A stretch of 64,000 nt of DNA from Aliivibrio sp. 1S175 (lineage in GTDB: Bacteria > Pseudomonadota > Gammaproteobacteria > Enterobacterales > Vibrionaceae), in contig NZ_MAJS01000011.1 in the NCBI RefSeq assembly GCF_001690985.1, forward strand, positions 1 to 64,000, written 5' to 3'. Below the pieces are notes generated by a model, which was not told the DNA's origin, searched no databases, and saw nothing but the letters and a program-made list of their open reading frames with translations. The position numbers and the translations under genes are program-made. Positions within the stretch are counted from its first letter, which is position 1. Each line of letters begins with the position of its first letter. Below are positions 20,137 to 33,200 of this stretch, piece by piece.

Positions 20137-21600
20137 CTATTCGACTTTTAAAATCACTTTCATTTCAGCAGCAACTTTATCTACTTTTCCTAAACCGATG
20201 ATAACTTGTAAGCCACCTTTACCCATTGGAACAACACCTGCTGCACCAATTGATTTCAGTTTATCTTTATCAGCAAGACCAGAGTCTTTTACTGTTAAAC
20301 GTAGGCGAGTAATACAGTTATCTACTTCTAGAATATTGTCTGCCCCACCAATGGCTTCAATGTAGGCATTGGTTACATCTGTAATGTTCTCTTCTACAGA
20401 GTCATCTTTATTCATGTCTTCACCACGACCTGGAGTTAGGAAGTTAAACTTCTTAATCGCGAATCTAAAGATTGTGTAGTAAAGAACAAAGAATACAAGG
20501 CCTTGTGGGATCAGCATGTACCATTTAACCGCTAATGGGTTTTGGCTTGAAAGTACAAAATCGACTAAACCTGCAGAGAAACCAAAACCAGCCATCCATT
20601 CCATGCTTGCAGCGATGAATAGAGATAGACCCGTTAAGATTGCATGGATCAGGTATAACCACGGAGCAAGGAACATGAAGCTGAATTCCAGTGGTTCTGT
20701 GATACCAGTAAAGAATGACGCCATTGCAGCAGCAAGCATGATAGAGAATACCGCGGCTTTATTACGTTTTTCAGCACAGTGGTACATAGCAAGTGCAGCA
20801 CCAGGAAGACCAAACATCATGATAGGGAAGAAGCCAGCTTGGTACATACCTGTTTGACCAGGAATACCAGTACCGTTAGCAATAGACTGTGCGCCACCTA
20901 AGAAGTTTGGAATATCGTTAATACCAACAACATCAAACCAGAAGACAGGATAAAGTGCATGGTGCATACCAACACTTAGCATTAAACGGTTAAAGAAACC
21001 GAACAGACCAGCACCTACTGCACCCATCGATTGAAGTTGAGTACCGAAAGAGATTAGGGCATCAAAAATAGCAGGCCATACGTATAAAAGAATGAATGAT
21101 AATGCCATACCAGCGATTGATGTCAGGATAGGAACAAGACGCTTGCCACTAAAGAAAGCAAGTGCTTTTGGTAGTTCAACCGTCGAGTATTTGTTGTAAA
21201 TCTCAGCCGAAATAATACCAACAACAATACCAATAAACTGGTTATTGATTTTAGCGAAAGCGGCAGGAACTTGATCCAAAGGAATGTTTTCAAGCTGAGC
21301 CACAACCGCAGGAGAAAGAAGGGTAGTAACAACGGTAAATGAGATGAAACCTGCTAGTGCCGCCGAACCGTTTTTGTCTTTACTTAAACCAAACGCCACA
21401 CCAATGGCAAATAGCATCGGCATCACATCAATGATAGCTCCGCCTGATTTAATTAAAAACGCAGCGAATACACTGTTGGCACCCCAACCAGTTGGATCCA
21501 TCCAGTAACCAACACCCATTAATATCGCGGCAGCAGGAAGCGTAGCGACAGGAACCATCAGCGCTTTACCTACTTTTTGCATGTAACCTAATACATTCAT
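20137..21600 (-). CDS. PTS EIICB sugar permease, glucose/N-acetylglucosamine family
   Basis: Takes up and phosphorylates a sugar, probably glucose, N-acetylglucosamine or a relative. The 487 residues comprise an EIIC membrane domain (about 1-385) with GMHHALYPVFWFD (about 213-225), FFPIMMFGLPGAALAMY (about 260-276) and GITEPLEFSFMFLAPW (about 306-321). An EIIB domain (about 410-487) has the phosphorylated Cys in VDNCITRLRLTV (about 430). There is no EIIA domain, so it must borrow EIIA (Crr type). The Glc/GlcNAc subfamily is clear, but the exact substrate is not, so no symbol is given. GAGGAA precedes the ATG. A 30-base palindrome lies 80 bases upstream. Confidence 0.88.
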   Translation of the reverse strand: MNVLGYMQKVGKALMVPVATLPAAAILMGVGYWMDPTGWGANSVFAAFLIKSGGAIIDVMPMLFAIGVAFGLSKDKNGSAALAGFISFTVVTTLLSPAVVAQLENIPLDQVPAAFAKINNQFIGIVVGIISAEIYNKYSTVELPKALAFFSGKRLVPILTSIAGMALSFILLYVWPAIFDALISFGTQLQSMGAVGAGLFGFFNRLMLSVGMHHALYPVFWFDVVGINDIPNFLGGAQSIANGTGIPGQTGMYQAGFFPIMMFGLPGAALAMYHCAEKRNKAAVFSIMLAAAMASFFTGITEPLEFSFMFLAPWLYLIHAILTGLSLFIAASMEWMAGFGFSAGLVDFVLSSQNPLAVKWYMLIPQGLVFFVLYYTIFRFAIKKFNFLTPGRGEDMNKDDSVEENITDVTNAYIEAIGGADNILEVDNCITRLRLTVKDSGLADKDKLKSIGAAGVVPMGKGGLQVIIGLGKVDKVAAEMKVILKVE

Positions 21601-21679
21601 ATTGTATTCCTCAAAGTAAAAATAGTAATTATTTTTAAACTAAGAGAAGAATACAGAGGGAAAGATTAAGGAAAGGTTG

Positions 21680-21709
21680 TGTCAACATTAACTATTGTTA
21701 ATGTTGACA
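21680..21709. promoter_or_regulatory. Perfect 13-base inverted repeat, candidate operator of the PTS gene
   Basis: TGTCAACATTAAC and GTTAATGTTGACA are exact reverse complements around TATT. The site is 80-110 bases upstream of the PTS start codon and 49 bases after the nnrS stop (21758), on the same strand. No T run follows it, so an operator is more likely than a terminator. The sequence does not match the NagC consensus I know. Confidence 0.55.
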
Positions 21710-21757
21710 GTAATATTAAGAATGTGTGAGTTGGATCTTGTTTATTCGTGCCGTAAA

Positions 21758-22939
21758 TTAACCTGGATGACCATCAACACGTTTTTTGCATAGCATAGGG
21801 CCAAAATGCCAGACAAATAGACCAAATGCGAATGCCCAAAGTACAGCGGCAAGATTAATCATATCTATCATATATTCAGGGAACAAGATCACGCCGCCAG
21901 AGCGAACTACTGCAGCAAGGATAATAGCCGAGAAAGCTGGCCACATAACCGGTCCTTTATAGATCTCTCTACCAGTATGACCCATAGTGACACGAGCAAT
22001 CATCGCTAAAATAACGCCGCCTAATGCACCAATAGCAAACAAATGAATCGCGGTGTGTGAAATGAAAAAATCATTGGTAAGTCCACGAATTAATAAGCTA
22101 AGAGGAATGCATAAATACCCCGCATGAAGTGACCAAACTAACGGCTCACTGAGTGTTTTATGGCCTTTCCAGCTAGCCATACGAATTAATTGTGCAGTGC
22201 CGGCAATCACCATTAAATATGGGCTAATTTCAACTGAAGTAAGAGGGAAAAAGCTAAGAATAAACAGCATAGCAAGTGGGATATTACACAGTGCTTCCAA
22301 CCATATGACAGGTTGTGCTTTTTCAAACTGAAAACGACGAGCAGTAAAAAATGGGATAACTCGAGCCCCCATTACTGAGATTAATAGCGTAAACCACCAA
22401 AGCATGGATTCCCAAACAGCGGCAGAGGTAAATGGCGGCATGCCTTTAATCGTAGCGTAACTGGCGAAATTCGCGGCAATTGCGACTAAAAATAGAGGAA
22501 TGAAGAAGAAGTTATGAACGCCTTTCGTCTTAATGACTCGGAATCCAACTTCATACGCGATAGCGAGCATGAATAAAGCTTCAATACTTGAAATGATCCA
22601 AAGTGGTGTTGCTGTCCAAAAAAGAACTCTTGGTAATACCCATAACAACACAATAAAACCGAGTCGTTTATCGGAGGTTCCTTTTACACCAGTCCAGTTT
22701 TGAACTGCGCTCAACACGAACCCTGCAACGATTGCCATTGAAAAGCCAAAGAGCATTTCGTGCACATGCCACCATAATGCAGGAACGGTTAGTTGACTAG
22801 GCTGGCCTGTTTGAAATGCCCATACCCACACAGTAATAGCAATAATTGCATAGATGCTGCCTAATAAAAAGAAAGGGCGAAAACCCAATCGTAGTACTGG
22901 AGGGATTTTTTCTTCAACAGCTTTATCAGTAATGTTCAT
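21758..22939 (-). CDS. nnrS: NnrS family heme/copper membrane protein (nitric oxide stress)
   Basis: Polytopic membrane protein of about 393 residues with 12 predicted helices. NnrS proteins protect cells from nitrosative stress by limiting the iron-nitrosyl damage caused by NO. Family marks include the opening LRLGFRPFFLLGS (about 15-27), the His-rich ALWWHVHEMLFGFSMAIVAGF (about 53-73) and IHLFAIGALGG plus ARVTMGHTGR (about 295-325), with candidate metal ligands His. ATG at 22939 is taken as the start instead of TTG at 22954. A site resembling the NsrR consensus lies 57 bases upstream, so induction by NO is expected. The gene is divergent from an alpha/beta hydrolase. Confidence 0.92.
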   Translation of the reverse strand: MNITDKAVEEKIPPVLRLGFRPFFLLGSIYAIIAITVWVWAFQTGQPSQLTVPALWWHVHEMLFGFSMAIVAGFVLSAVQNWTGVKGTSDKRLGFIVLLWVLPRVLFWTATPLWIISSIEALFMLAIAYEVGFRVIKTKGVHNFFFIPLFLVAIAANFASYATIKGMPPFTSAAVWESMLWWFTLLISVMGARVIPFFTARRFQFEKAQPVIWLEALCNIPLAMLFILSFFPLTSVEISPYLMVIAGTAQLIRMASWKGHKTLSEPLVWSLHAGYLCIPLSLLIRGLTNDFFISHTAIHLFAIGALGGVILAMIARVTMGHTGREIYKGPVMWPAFSAIILAAVVRSGGVILFPEYMIDMINLAAVLWAFAFGLFVWHFGPMLCKKRVDGHPG

Positions 22940-22996
22940 GATGAATGATTCCAAAAATAGGGGTACAGAAGAAGTATAACGTAAAGAATAATTAAT

Positions 22997-23019
22997 AACA
23001 TGTATTTTTTATGCATGTT
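22997..23019. promoter_or_regulatory. NsrR-type operator upstream of nnrS
   Basis: AACATGTAT-TTTTT-ATGCATGTT is a 23-base near-perfect palindrome with one arm mismatch. It has the 11-1-11 layout and ATG(C/T)AT half-sites of the NsrR consensus. NsrR is the NO-sensing Fe-S repressor known to control nnrS in vibrios. The site is 57 bases before nnrS and 144 before the divergent hydrolase, so both could respond. Confidence 0.7.
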
Positions 23020-23162
23020 TAATTTCTGGTGGTTTTAGAACGTTTATAAATCCATATTTAACACGTCATTTGTGATCTAATTGTTAAAAAATAGAATGAT
23101 TACTCGACAATTTAAAGGGTTGCGATAAGATAAATTAATAAAAAATAAATGGAAAATCAAAA

Positions 23163-24017
23163 ATGAGTCAGAAAATTTATTTTGGAACAGAGAAAAAATT
23201 CAGCTTTAAACGCAGTGCATTGAATACTTTCACACGATTGCACTATATTTTAATTCCAAATCATGCAAAAAAAATGGGCCGTAAATTACTGCTGACTCCA
23301 GTAAGAACAAAACCAAAAAATGATGAACCAACAGGGCTAATAAAGAGTAAGCTGAAATCCTCAGAAGGAGAGCTTACTCTTTATCAATTAGGTAAAGGAC
23401 CGGTATGGGTACTGGCGCATGGTTGGTCAGGCAATTCAAGTCAGTATTATCCACTGATGGAACACATTGCTTCTAACGGCTTTACGGCTGTTGCTTTTGA
23501 TCACTCAGCTCATGGCCAAAGTGAAGGAAAGCATGCGCATTTGCCCGCTTTTATTGAAGGATTAAATGCGGTATTAGATGAGCAAGATGAAGTGGCGGGG
23601 GTCATATCCCATAGCATGGGAACGGCTGCGGTTTTAGAGTGTTGCCATATTAAATTAGAGCAAGCGCCATTACTTCTAATCGCACCCGTATTGAACTATA
23701 CCGAAAATTTATTTCGCAGTATTGAGCGTTCAGGGTACTCAATTAAATTATTTCAAGCGATTGTGGGAGATATAGAAGAAAAGTATCAACGAAATATCGA
23801 TAGTTTTAATCCATATCAACGACTACAACAAAGAACAACTCAAACGATAATTGTTCATGATAAAAAAGACAGATTCAGTAGTTTTGATCTTTCTAAGTCC
23901 GCATCTGAAAATATCAAGCATGTGACGTTATACCCAACAGAAAATCAAGGTCACGGACGAGTGATGGCAAGCAAAGAAGCAATGAAAGCTTTTGATGAGT
24001 TATGTGTCGGTAGATAG
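23163..24017 (+). CDS. Alpha/beta hydrolase, unknown substrate
   Basis: A 284-residue cytoplasmic protein with an alpha/beta-hydrolase core: oxyanion motif LAHGWSGNSSQY (about 82-93), nucleophile Ser in the elbow VISHSMGTAA (about 142-151), acid in HDKKDRF (about 238-244) and catalytic His in NQGHGRV (about 261-267). A basic N-terminal extension (about 1-60) precedes the core. The complete triad indicates an active esterase or lipase-like enzyme; substrate cannot be inferred. It stands alone and is divergent from nnrS, sharing the region with the NsrR-type site. The 234 bases after it hold an imperfect hairpin (about 24112-24145) and AT-rich DNA, nothing else recognised. Confidence 0.85.
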   Translation: MSQKIYFGTEKKFSFKRSALNTFTRLHYILIPNHAKKMGRKLLLTPVRTKPKNDEPTGLIKSKLKSSEGELTLYQLGKGPVWVLAHGWSGNSSQYYPLMEHIASNGFTAVAFDHSAHGQSEGKHAHLPAFIEGLNAVLDEQDEVAGVISHSMGTAAVLECCHIKLEQAPLLLIAPVLNYTENLFRSIERSGYSIKLFQAIVGDIEEKYQRNIDSFNPYQRLQQRTTQTIIVHDKKDRFSSFDLSKSASENIKHVTLYPTENQGHGRVMASKEAMKAFDELCVGR

Positions 24018-24251
24018 AATATTTTAAATATACCTAATAGAAAGAAACTAAAAACATAAGTATTTACCAATATTGAGACGTTATATTTATACACTACAAC
24101 TACCATTGTGTAGGAAATGACCTATGGTTATTGTAGGTTATTTCTGAATGTCTGGCGTAAATAGGGTTTATAAGTACATAAATTATATTTTAATTTTAAT
24201 TTATGCATTAATACCCCGTTCTGTGTTTTAAATAGTTTAGGTTTACTGATA

Positions 24252-27200
24252 ATGACGCGATTTTCATATTTAAATAGTTATAGATTTAATACATTTTTAA
24301 TAATGATATTTAGTTCTTTTATTACTTTAAATACACTTGCAGCAGATCTATCTGTTACGGTAACTACGGATTCGGCAGTTTATGAAAATAATACATCGGT
24401 TACTTATGACGTCATCGTAACAAATACAAGTTCTAGTACGATTGATGACATATCAATTATAGCTGATTTTATGTCCGTTACTTCCGGAACAGAAAATGCA
24501 TTTCAATCGACATCAATATCAGGAACAGCAACATTCTTATCTAATCAAGGTAACTACGCTTCTTCAGGCGACTTAAATGCTACTGGAGCAAGCCTAAGAA
24601 GTGGCGGGACGTTAACTTATACCATTGATGCGTTAACTGCTCAGACTATAACTGAAAATATATCACTTATGGCTACCGTTGAATTTAAGCCATCATTAAT
24701 ATCGCCAACAGAAACTATTGATTCTACTCCAGTTGTTGTTGTTCCTGTACCATATGATTACGATTTGGATTTATCTGTAAATAAAGCAAATTATATCATT
24801 AACCAATCTTTAGATTACACATTAAAAGTAAGTAATACTGGCGATTATAAAGTTCAAAATCTCTCTATTGATCAATTGTTTGATTCTCTTCCTGATGGTG
24901 TATCGATCGATGGTTCATCGAGCTCTAATTTTTCCAGTGTCGTAATTAGCGCAACAACTAATGGTGTCGAATCTAATGCTGGTGTTTTTACAACGTCAGG
25001 TGATTTATCGGTAACTGATGCCATCATCGATGTGGGTGGAAGCATTATTTACACAATAAAAACGGTAGTTTCAGATAGCCTTATAAGTGACATTGTCACC
25101 TCAGCTAATGCAATGACTAAAGATGGGAATGTAGATAGTAATGAATTAATTACGCCTCCAGCTATCGGGGAGTTAGATATCACATTACATGAATTTGAAA
25201 GCACTAATAGCTATCTCGTAAATGATGAGATGCAGATTAATCTCACTGTTAAAAATACAGGTACAGGTATCGCTAGTGATTATGAAGTTCAACATAATAT
25301 TAATGATCTTATTTCTGATTTAGGGAATAATTTAGATCAAAATCAATACGATAGCTCAGATGTGATCTCTAATCCTTATATTACTTGGACCAGTAAAGTC
25401 ACGTCGATAGGAAGTAAATCAATATCTGCTTTGAATACAAGTGGAGAAGTGATTGATCAAATTTTTGATGACATTGTGTCAGTATACCCAGAAGAAGAAA
25501 TTAGCTATGTAATTACGGCTAAAGTAACTCCCGCTACTATTGGTGAAATTGAAAATGTAACGGCAAGCGTATTTAAAGCTGATGGTTCATTGGCAGATCC
25601 AATTAATACTATTTCAGGAGTGGTAGATCCTGAGTATGTTTTAAATTTAAGTGATCCTGAAATAACAGTATCAAAAACAACAACCCAGAGTGAATATGTT
25701 CCGGGAGGAGAAGTTGTCTATGATATTACTGTTAATAATACATCGGATAAATATTTTGCGAATAATCTAACTATTGTTGATAAGTTATCTTGTATTCAAA
25801 GCGAGCAGGCTGGAGGAGAAGGACAAGGGAGTGCTTTTAGTTCGTGGAAATTAGATGTTGTTAATGGGTCAGATATAGAAGGTACGGATGCAGGAAGCTT
25901 TAATTACGGTGCAACTCAAACTGGAGATTTAACCATATCACCGGATATAGCTCCCGGTGAGCAAGTGAATTATAAACTAACAACGACTGTCAGTGATTCT
26001 AGTATAGGATTGATTCTTGATAACGGTCTTTTATGTAGTGATGATGTTTCAGAATCAGGGACTGGTGTTCAGATGCCTGATGATAGTCTTAGTGTAACAA
26101 AAGATGTGGATACTCACTATTATTCTTCAGGGCAGCTATTAACTTATACCATTAAAGTAACGAATAATGGAGACGGTTTTGCTGATCAAATACCGGTAGT
26201 TGATGATCTTGCGTCAGTTATGGTTATGGATATTTATGGAAATAGTGTTCCTGCTTATTCTTCTTGGCTGATTACGGCGAGCGCAGAAAAAATTGATGGG
26301 ACTGTTGCCAGTTCTACAGATACAGGGATTACAGGCGCTATAACCTCCCCAACCATTTTAGATGTGAAAGCAACCATTGAACCCGAAACAATCGTAACCT
26401 ATAAAATAATAGCAAGAACAATACCAACGGCGAATAGTGAAATTAATAATCTCGTTACTGTTGATGAAAGTATAATTGCAGACAGAGCTTCTGTGCCTAA
26501 AGATTTTGCAGTTTCAATCGAAAAACGAGTGAAGGTTGATAATGCAATTTCGTTTAGTAGTGAGCAAACCTATTATTCAAAACCAGAAGAGACAGTAACT
26601 TATCAACTTGTTGTTGGTAATGATAAATCTAATGGTTATGCAACTAATGTCAATGTGACTGATGAAATATCAGCTATTGAAGCAGATATGTTAGAACCCG
26701 ATAACACGCCTATGCCTGTATTTATGAATTGGACGATAACTCATGAAGTTAATGTAATTGATGCGTCAGATCTGTCTGCTCAAGAGCAGGAAGATTTACT
26801 CGCTGCCACTGATGTTGGTGTTACGGAGGATAATAAAGACTTAGATACCGTAGCTCAAATTCCTCCTAATGTTGAAGTTATCTATACTATCGTCGCGAAT
26901 ATTGATCGCTCAGATGAAAATAAAATTGTCTGGGGTAGCTTTAATAATATAGCGACAGTAACAACACCAGATAACGGTGAATCTGACTCTGATAATGCAT
27001 GGGTTAGATATAAAGATCCAGATGTGTTTGTTACTAAAACAACGAGTAACGATAATTTTGTCATTGGTGAAGAGGTCGTTTTTGATATTTATGTATTTAA
27101 TAAAGGCGAAGGTTTTGCAAATGATGTTGATGTTTTTGATGATATCAATGGACTGGGGGTATTTGAAGCTGGTTGGGTAATCGAATCGTCTACGGATAGC

Positions 27201-30200
27201 CACTCAAGTTCAGGAAGTTACGCAGATGATAAATCAACCTGGCCAGATGGTGGGAACATTCAATCAAAAGTTGATATTGACCCAAAAGAGTCTGCTGGCG
27301 GTTACGATGGTATGGGTTATGTGGCATATAAAGTCACTGGTATCGTTAAAGATGATTACTCTCTTTCAGAAATATCTAACACTGTTGAAACTTTCGATCC
27401 TGCAACAAATACTGAAAGTTCTTCGACGGCTGAATTGGGAGAAGATGCTTTACTCAGCCGATTTAATGTTTCTATAGTAAAAACATCAGATAAAGTAAAA
27501 GTGATACCAGGAGAGGATATCACTTACAGTATTACGTTATATAACAACAGCTCAACAACGACGGCGAATAATTTAACTGTTATTGATTTAATGGCAGATA
27601 TAGAAGGGGTATTAGCGAATGATAAAGATGGTTATTTTGAGGATGATAATGATCAATCTCCATTTGAATATTGGTCAATTAAATTAGATGGTGAAACCGA
27701 GTTTGGTGATCAAAACAACGATAACTTTGTTTATCCTGAAGTTGGGTCGTCAACGACGCTTAATTTAAACCCTTTAGAAGCAAAAGTATTTCAAATAAAA
27801 GCCAGAGTAAAAGATAACTTTGTTGGATCAAATAATACTTCTGGTGTACTTACTAATTTGTTGTCGAATGATGCTTATGTTTATCGTGATTATGGTGAAG
27901 TTACGGAAGAATCACATGTATCACACCATGACAATGAGCGTGTTGGGCAAGGCTCAGCGACAGAGCGTGAGCTTTATGTTAATGGGAATGTAGAACAATA
28001 CTACACCCCTGGTGATACCTTAACGTATACGATTAAAGTTTCTTCTACTACTGGCTACTTAAACGACCATGAAATATTTGAAGATATTAAAGGGTTAAGT
28101 GTTCAATTAATGGATGGGACATATGGCAATCCATTTTCTGAACTTTTTAGTGTAAAGGTTGAAAAAGAAGATAGTGACGGTGCTTTAGGAACAACGGATG
28201 GTACGATGGATGGTATCGTACAAGATAATGAAAATATAGATACAACCATTGATGTTGCTGGGGGTGACTATGTTTTATATACGGTTGAAGGGATTGTTAG
28301 AGACGATGCCATTGGTAATATTGAGATTGGAGATGCTACATTAAGACCGAATGAATATCATTTAACTTTTTCTAAAGAAACAGATGAGGTTAATTATGAA
28401 CCAGGCGAGACTTTAACTTATCATTTGGTGATCACTAATGATGGAAATGGGAACGCGTATGATATTCCTGTTTTGGACGAAATATCAAAAGTAGAAGTCG
28501 AATTAATTGACGGAACAACAGGCCCTGCGTTTGAACCTGGTTGGACAATAACAACCGAAGTCATTGGTGGTGCCGCAGGAAGCAATGCTCAAATAGGTAC
28601 GGTTGAAGATGGTGAAGATATTGATACTAACGCATCGATACCAATGGATGCAACCATCGAATATATTGTTACTGCAACTGTCAGCCCTTACGCCGTCGGG
28701 GAAATCAACAATATACTTAGCGTCAATGGTGATCAAGTCAGTGCACTCTCAAAACCTAATACTCAGAAGTTTGAGTATGAAAAAACGATCCTTGCTTATT
28801 ATGATACTGATGGAACAACGGTATTACCAAGTGGATTAGATGGTTATAAGCCTAATGGGTTTATCGAGTATCAAATTGAAATTCGTAATAATAATAATGT
28901 GCATTTAAATGACATCTCTATTGTTGATGAAATCAGCGAGATTGAAACTGAGTGTTATGATTTAACCAGTGGAACAACGGTTAGTTGTACCGCTTTTGAT
29001 GCTTGGTCTATTAGTGCTGAATCAGATGCAAGTTCGCTCTCTAACCCTGGTACTGTTGAAAATAATAAAGACATAGATACAGAGTTTGACTTAGCATCAA
29101 CAAGTTCAACATTACTTCAGCCATTTGTGCGTTACACCATTAAAGCACACATTAGAAAAGAGGCGGTGGGCAGTTTTTTTAATAAAGCTGATATCGATAA
29201 TGAATACAAAGTAACATCAGATCGCTCAGTTATGTTACCGGTTAATCTAACAACAACCCACTTAGGTTATACCGACACTTCTTTATCGACGAGAAAAACG
29301 ACGTATAACCATACAGTAGATGGTGAACAAGCAGTCTATCACTTACGTTTGGAAAATACTGGTAATGGTCTTGAGTACGGTAATGCATTAGTTGAAAAAT
29401 TTTCTGATTTACAAGTTAAATTAGCTCAAACGTTAACAAGCCAGCCTGATAGTCAATATGGTGCAGTATATGAACCTGCCGGTTGGAAAGTTACCGCGAC
29501 AACTTCAGATGAACCAATGACATCCATTGGTGATTTTGTTGGAGGAGACAATGTTGATATTGATTTGCCATTTGTTTCTATTGCACCTGGAGGGTGGATC
29601 GATTTTGTTATGGAGTCTCAAATCCGTGAGGAGACTCTAGATGATTTTAGAGTGGTTCCGACTTATGGTTCTAGCGATTTAGCAGCGGTTCGTTTTAATG
29701 TTGACCCATCAAATTTAGAAGTATCTAAAGAGATTATCTCTATTGATGGTAACCCTTATAGCGATGGTGACACTTATAAACCTGGGGATGTCGTAGAATA
29801 TCAATTTACAGTGAATAACAATCAACCAGTATGGAATGACAATACGGTAATACAAGATCTAATTTCTAATATCACCGTTGAAGTAATAGGTGGAGATATA
29901 GAGCCTGCATTCATTAATACAAATATTAGTCACGTTATCACAAGGGGCCTAGATTTAAACGTAGATACTAAGACTCTAAATTATGATCCTAGCAGTGATT
30001 TAGATATTCAAGAAGCAGATGGTCTTGATATAGGTCCGATGGAAACAATTACATTTACAATAACGGGTGAGATTCGTACAGATGCGGTTGGCATTATTGA
30101 CGGGAATACAGCCATTGGTGGAACCGACAGTGTCACCACCAGTACTATTCCACCGACAGACCCTATATTGGTCTTTGAAAAAGTCGTGACTAATACAACC

Positions 30201-33200
30201 GCAGACGGTAACTCTTGCTCATTCCCTTCTAATACAGGAACAGGATGCGAGTATAACCCTAATGGTCAGGTGACTTATCAGATCACGGTAACCAATGAAG
30301 GGGAAGGTATTGCTAACGATGTATTGATCCAAGATCTTATTAGTACGATTAATACCTCGGATGGTGTAACTGCATTTTCTTCAAATAGTGTTAACTTAAT
30401 TGAAAACCCAAGGCCTGCTCGTTTTTCGATTAGCGGTAATTATAATGGTACTGGTGATTTAAATGCGACCTTTGATCTTATGCCAACGGATACCGTAGTG
30501 TTTGAGATTAGTGCGTTAGTTGCTGGGCCAGCCACTGGTTCAATAACAAATACAGCCACGATCAATAGTGATACGACTAATGCCATTATATTAAATGCAG
30601 GTACAGCAAAAATTCTAGCGACAAAACAATCAGATATCAGTACGTATACACCAGGGCAAGTCATTAATTATACAATAGGAATTCTTAATAATTCAGATAC
30701 AAACTCTGAAGTTGCCATTATCGATGATATTTCGAGTTTCCTAGTCGAGACCGCAGACGGTTCAATGCAGCCGGCATTAGATTCTTGGTCTATTGATTCT
30801 CGTATAGTTTCTGATGGAGATCATGATTCTGCGCCTAGTTACACAGATATTAGTACATTATCCACTTCTGGAGATATTAACTCAACGATCAAAATGGCGG
30901 GTGAAAATGCCGATTCAACAAGAACTTTAGTTGAGATTATCGTTACAGGGGTTATTCGCGAAGATGCTATTGGTGAATTCACGAATGTTGTTGAAATTGA
31001 TGGTAATAACTATCGTGTTAACGTGGGTTACGTTGTTCCTGAAAAAGGAGAGCTAGCAGTGACTAAAACGACAACTAACATACCGGCAACCTATATACCA
31101 GGAGAGTCTATAGGGTTTGATGTGGCGGTTGAGAATATTGGTTCAGGTTACTTAACTGACGTCAATATCACTGATTTAGTTAATAATATTAAAACTGACT
31201 TTGCAGCACAAGCACTATCAGGCCAAGCTTTTGAACAGTGGGATATAACTGATGTCGTTGTAACCGGTACTGATCCGTCATTGACTCAGCCAGTTGCTGG
31301 TACTGAAATTACAGGTTCAAATGGTTATGCCATTGATTACAATATTGCCCCAATGCAAACGGTTAACTTACATTTAGAAGGTAAGGTTAATGACAAAGCA
31401 ATGGGTGACATTACTAATGAAGTTGTTGTCACAGACAGTGATGGAAATATAAAAACAGCACAAGCCACGTATACACCAGAGGAGGCCGCATTAGTCGTAA
31501 CAAAAGTCGTAGATAAACCAATATATGAGGCTGGCGATACACTGACTTATACGATTGAAATAACAAACACGACGGCAGCTTGGGCAAAAGACGTAAAAGT
31601 AACCGACTTCTTATCGACCATAGAAAGTACAACTATTGATGGTTCAGTCGTCACTGCATTTGTTCCTAATTCAATTGATATTATAGGGACGTCTTCAACG
31701 GGAAATTCAGTTATACCGGTCATTAGTAATAATGATATTAATGGCACAATTGAAATTGCGCCTAATGATACCGTGACTATTATTGCGAGCGGTCAACTCT
31801 TGGATAATCTTCATGGTGAAGTTAAAAACATTGTTACCGTTGAGTTAGATAGTGTTATACATACAGCAGAAGCGATAAGTGTTCCTATAATACCTACGGT
31901 TACTTTAACAAAAGAAGCGCCTGTTGAGTTTTATACCCCTGGTGAAGTTTCTGATTATGTTCTTACGGTAACAAATGAAACTAATGGCTTTGCAGACGAT
32001 ATAAAACTGCAAGATATTATTTCAGGTCTTACTGTTGAAACTATCGACGGAGCAACAGAATCCGCTTTTAATTTTTGGATTCTTGATGTTGAAGTATTAG
32101 ATTCTGATACGGTAATTACAAGGTCACGTTCAACTTTTAACGAAGATATTGATGTAAATATAGATCTCGCTCCACTAGATACTGTGACATTTACTATTAG
32201 TGGAAACGTTAATAAAAATGCAATTGGTGTCATTAAAAATACGGCAACGATGGAGTTTGATGGTGTATCTATTGATAAAGAAGCAGAGCTTAAACCTGAA
32301 GATCAAAAAGTAACCTTCAATAAAACACTTAAGGATGGCTCAAAAGAGGGGTCATACATAGCAGGGGAAGAATCAGAATTTTATATTACATTAGTAAATG
32401 ATGCTGCAAGCTTCGCACAAAATATTCAAATTACTGATTTAATAACCGATCTACAAGTCGACACCGTTTTTGGTACCACAGAACAAGCCTTTAGTTCATG
32501 GAGTATTGATTATCATATTTACGATGATAAATACGATACGACAACGATTAACTCACTTCCTATCGGGGATGATATCGATGTTGTTGTCGACTTAGCACCT
32601 AGTGCAACGATTGAATTTGTTGTTAAAGGGGTGGTAAATCCCAAAGCATTAGGGGAAATCAGCAATACAGCTACAATGAATGATGGTATATCAAGCATTG
32701 ATTCTACGGCCGTATTGCAACCAGAAAGTGTTGTTCTTGTTGTAAAGAAAATTGCAGATAAAAGCGAATACACAAACGATGATGATGAAATCACTTACAC
32801 GCTGGCGGTGACTAATAGAGGCTCATCGGATGTATCGGGTGTTCAATTAGTTGATGAAATTTCGACGCTTCAAGGAGCGAATGGAAACCCTTTATTTACT
32901 GAATGGACAACCACGATTAAAGAAGTTCCTGGTTTATCAGTAGTGACGACCGAAAATTCGATTGATCTTAATTCGACTCAAACCTTAAAAGCGTATGAAG
33001 GTAACGGATTTATTATTACCGTTGTAGGAAAAATAGGTAAAGGGCTTGATGATAATATTACGAATACGTTTATCGCAACAGCACCTGGTGGAGAAACCGC
33101 TCAAGATAGCGTGACAGTTCATGTGAAAAAATTTGCAGATAATGAAGGTCAATTAGAGGTAACAAAACAAGCACTTAAAGACTCCATTCAGGTAGGAGAT

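Noticed and set aside
23067-23090. TGTGATCTAATTGTTA as a CRP site before the hydrolase gene
   Set aside because: Only the left half fits TGTGA; the right half lacks TCACA.
24112-24145. Imperfect hairpin before the giant gene as a c-di-GMP riboswitch
   Set aside because: None of the conserved GEMM sequence blocks is present; it is just an AT-rich hairpin with bulges.
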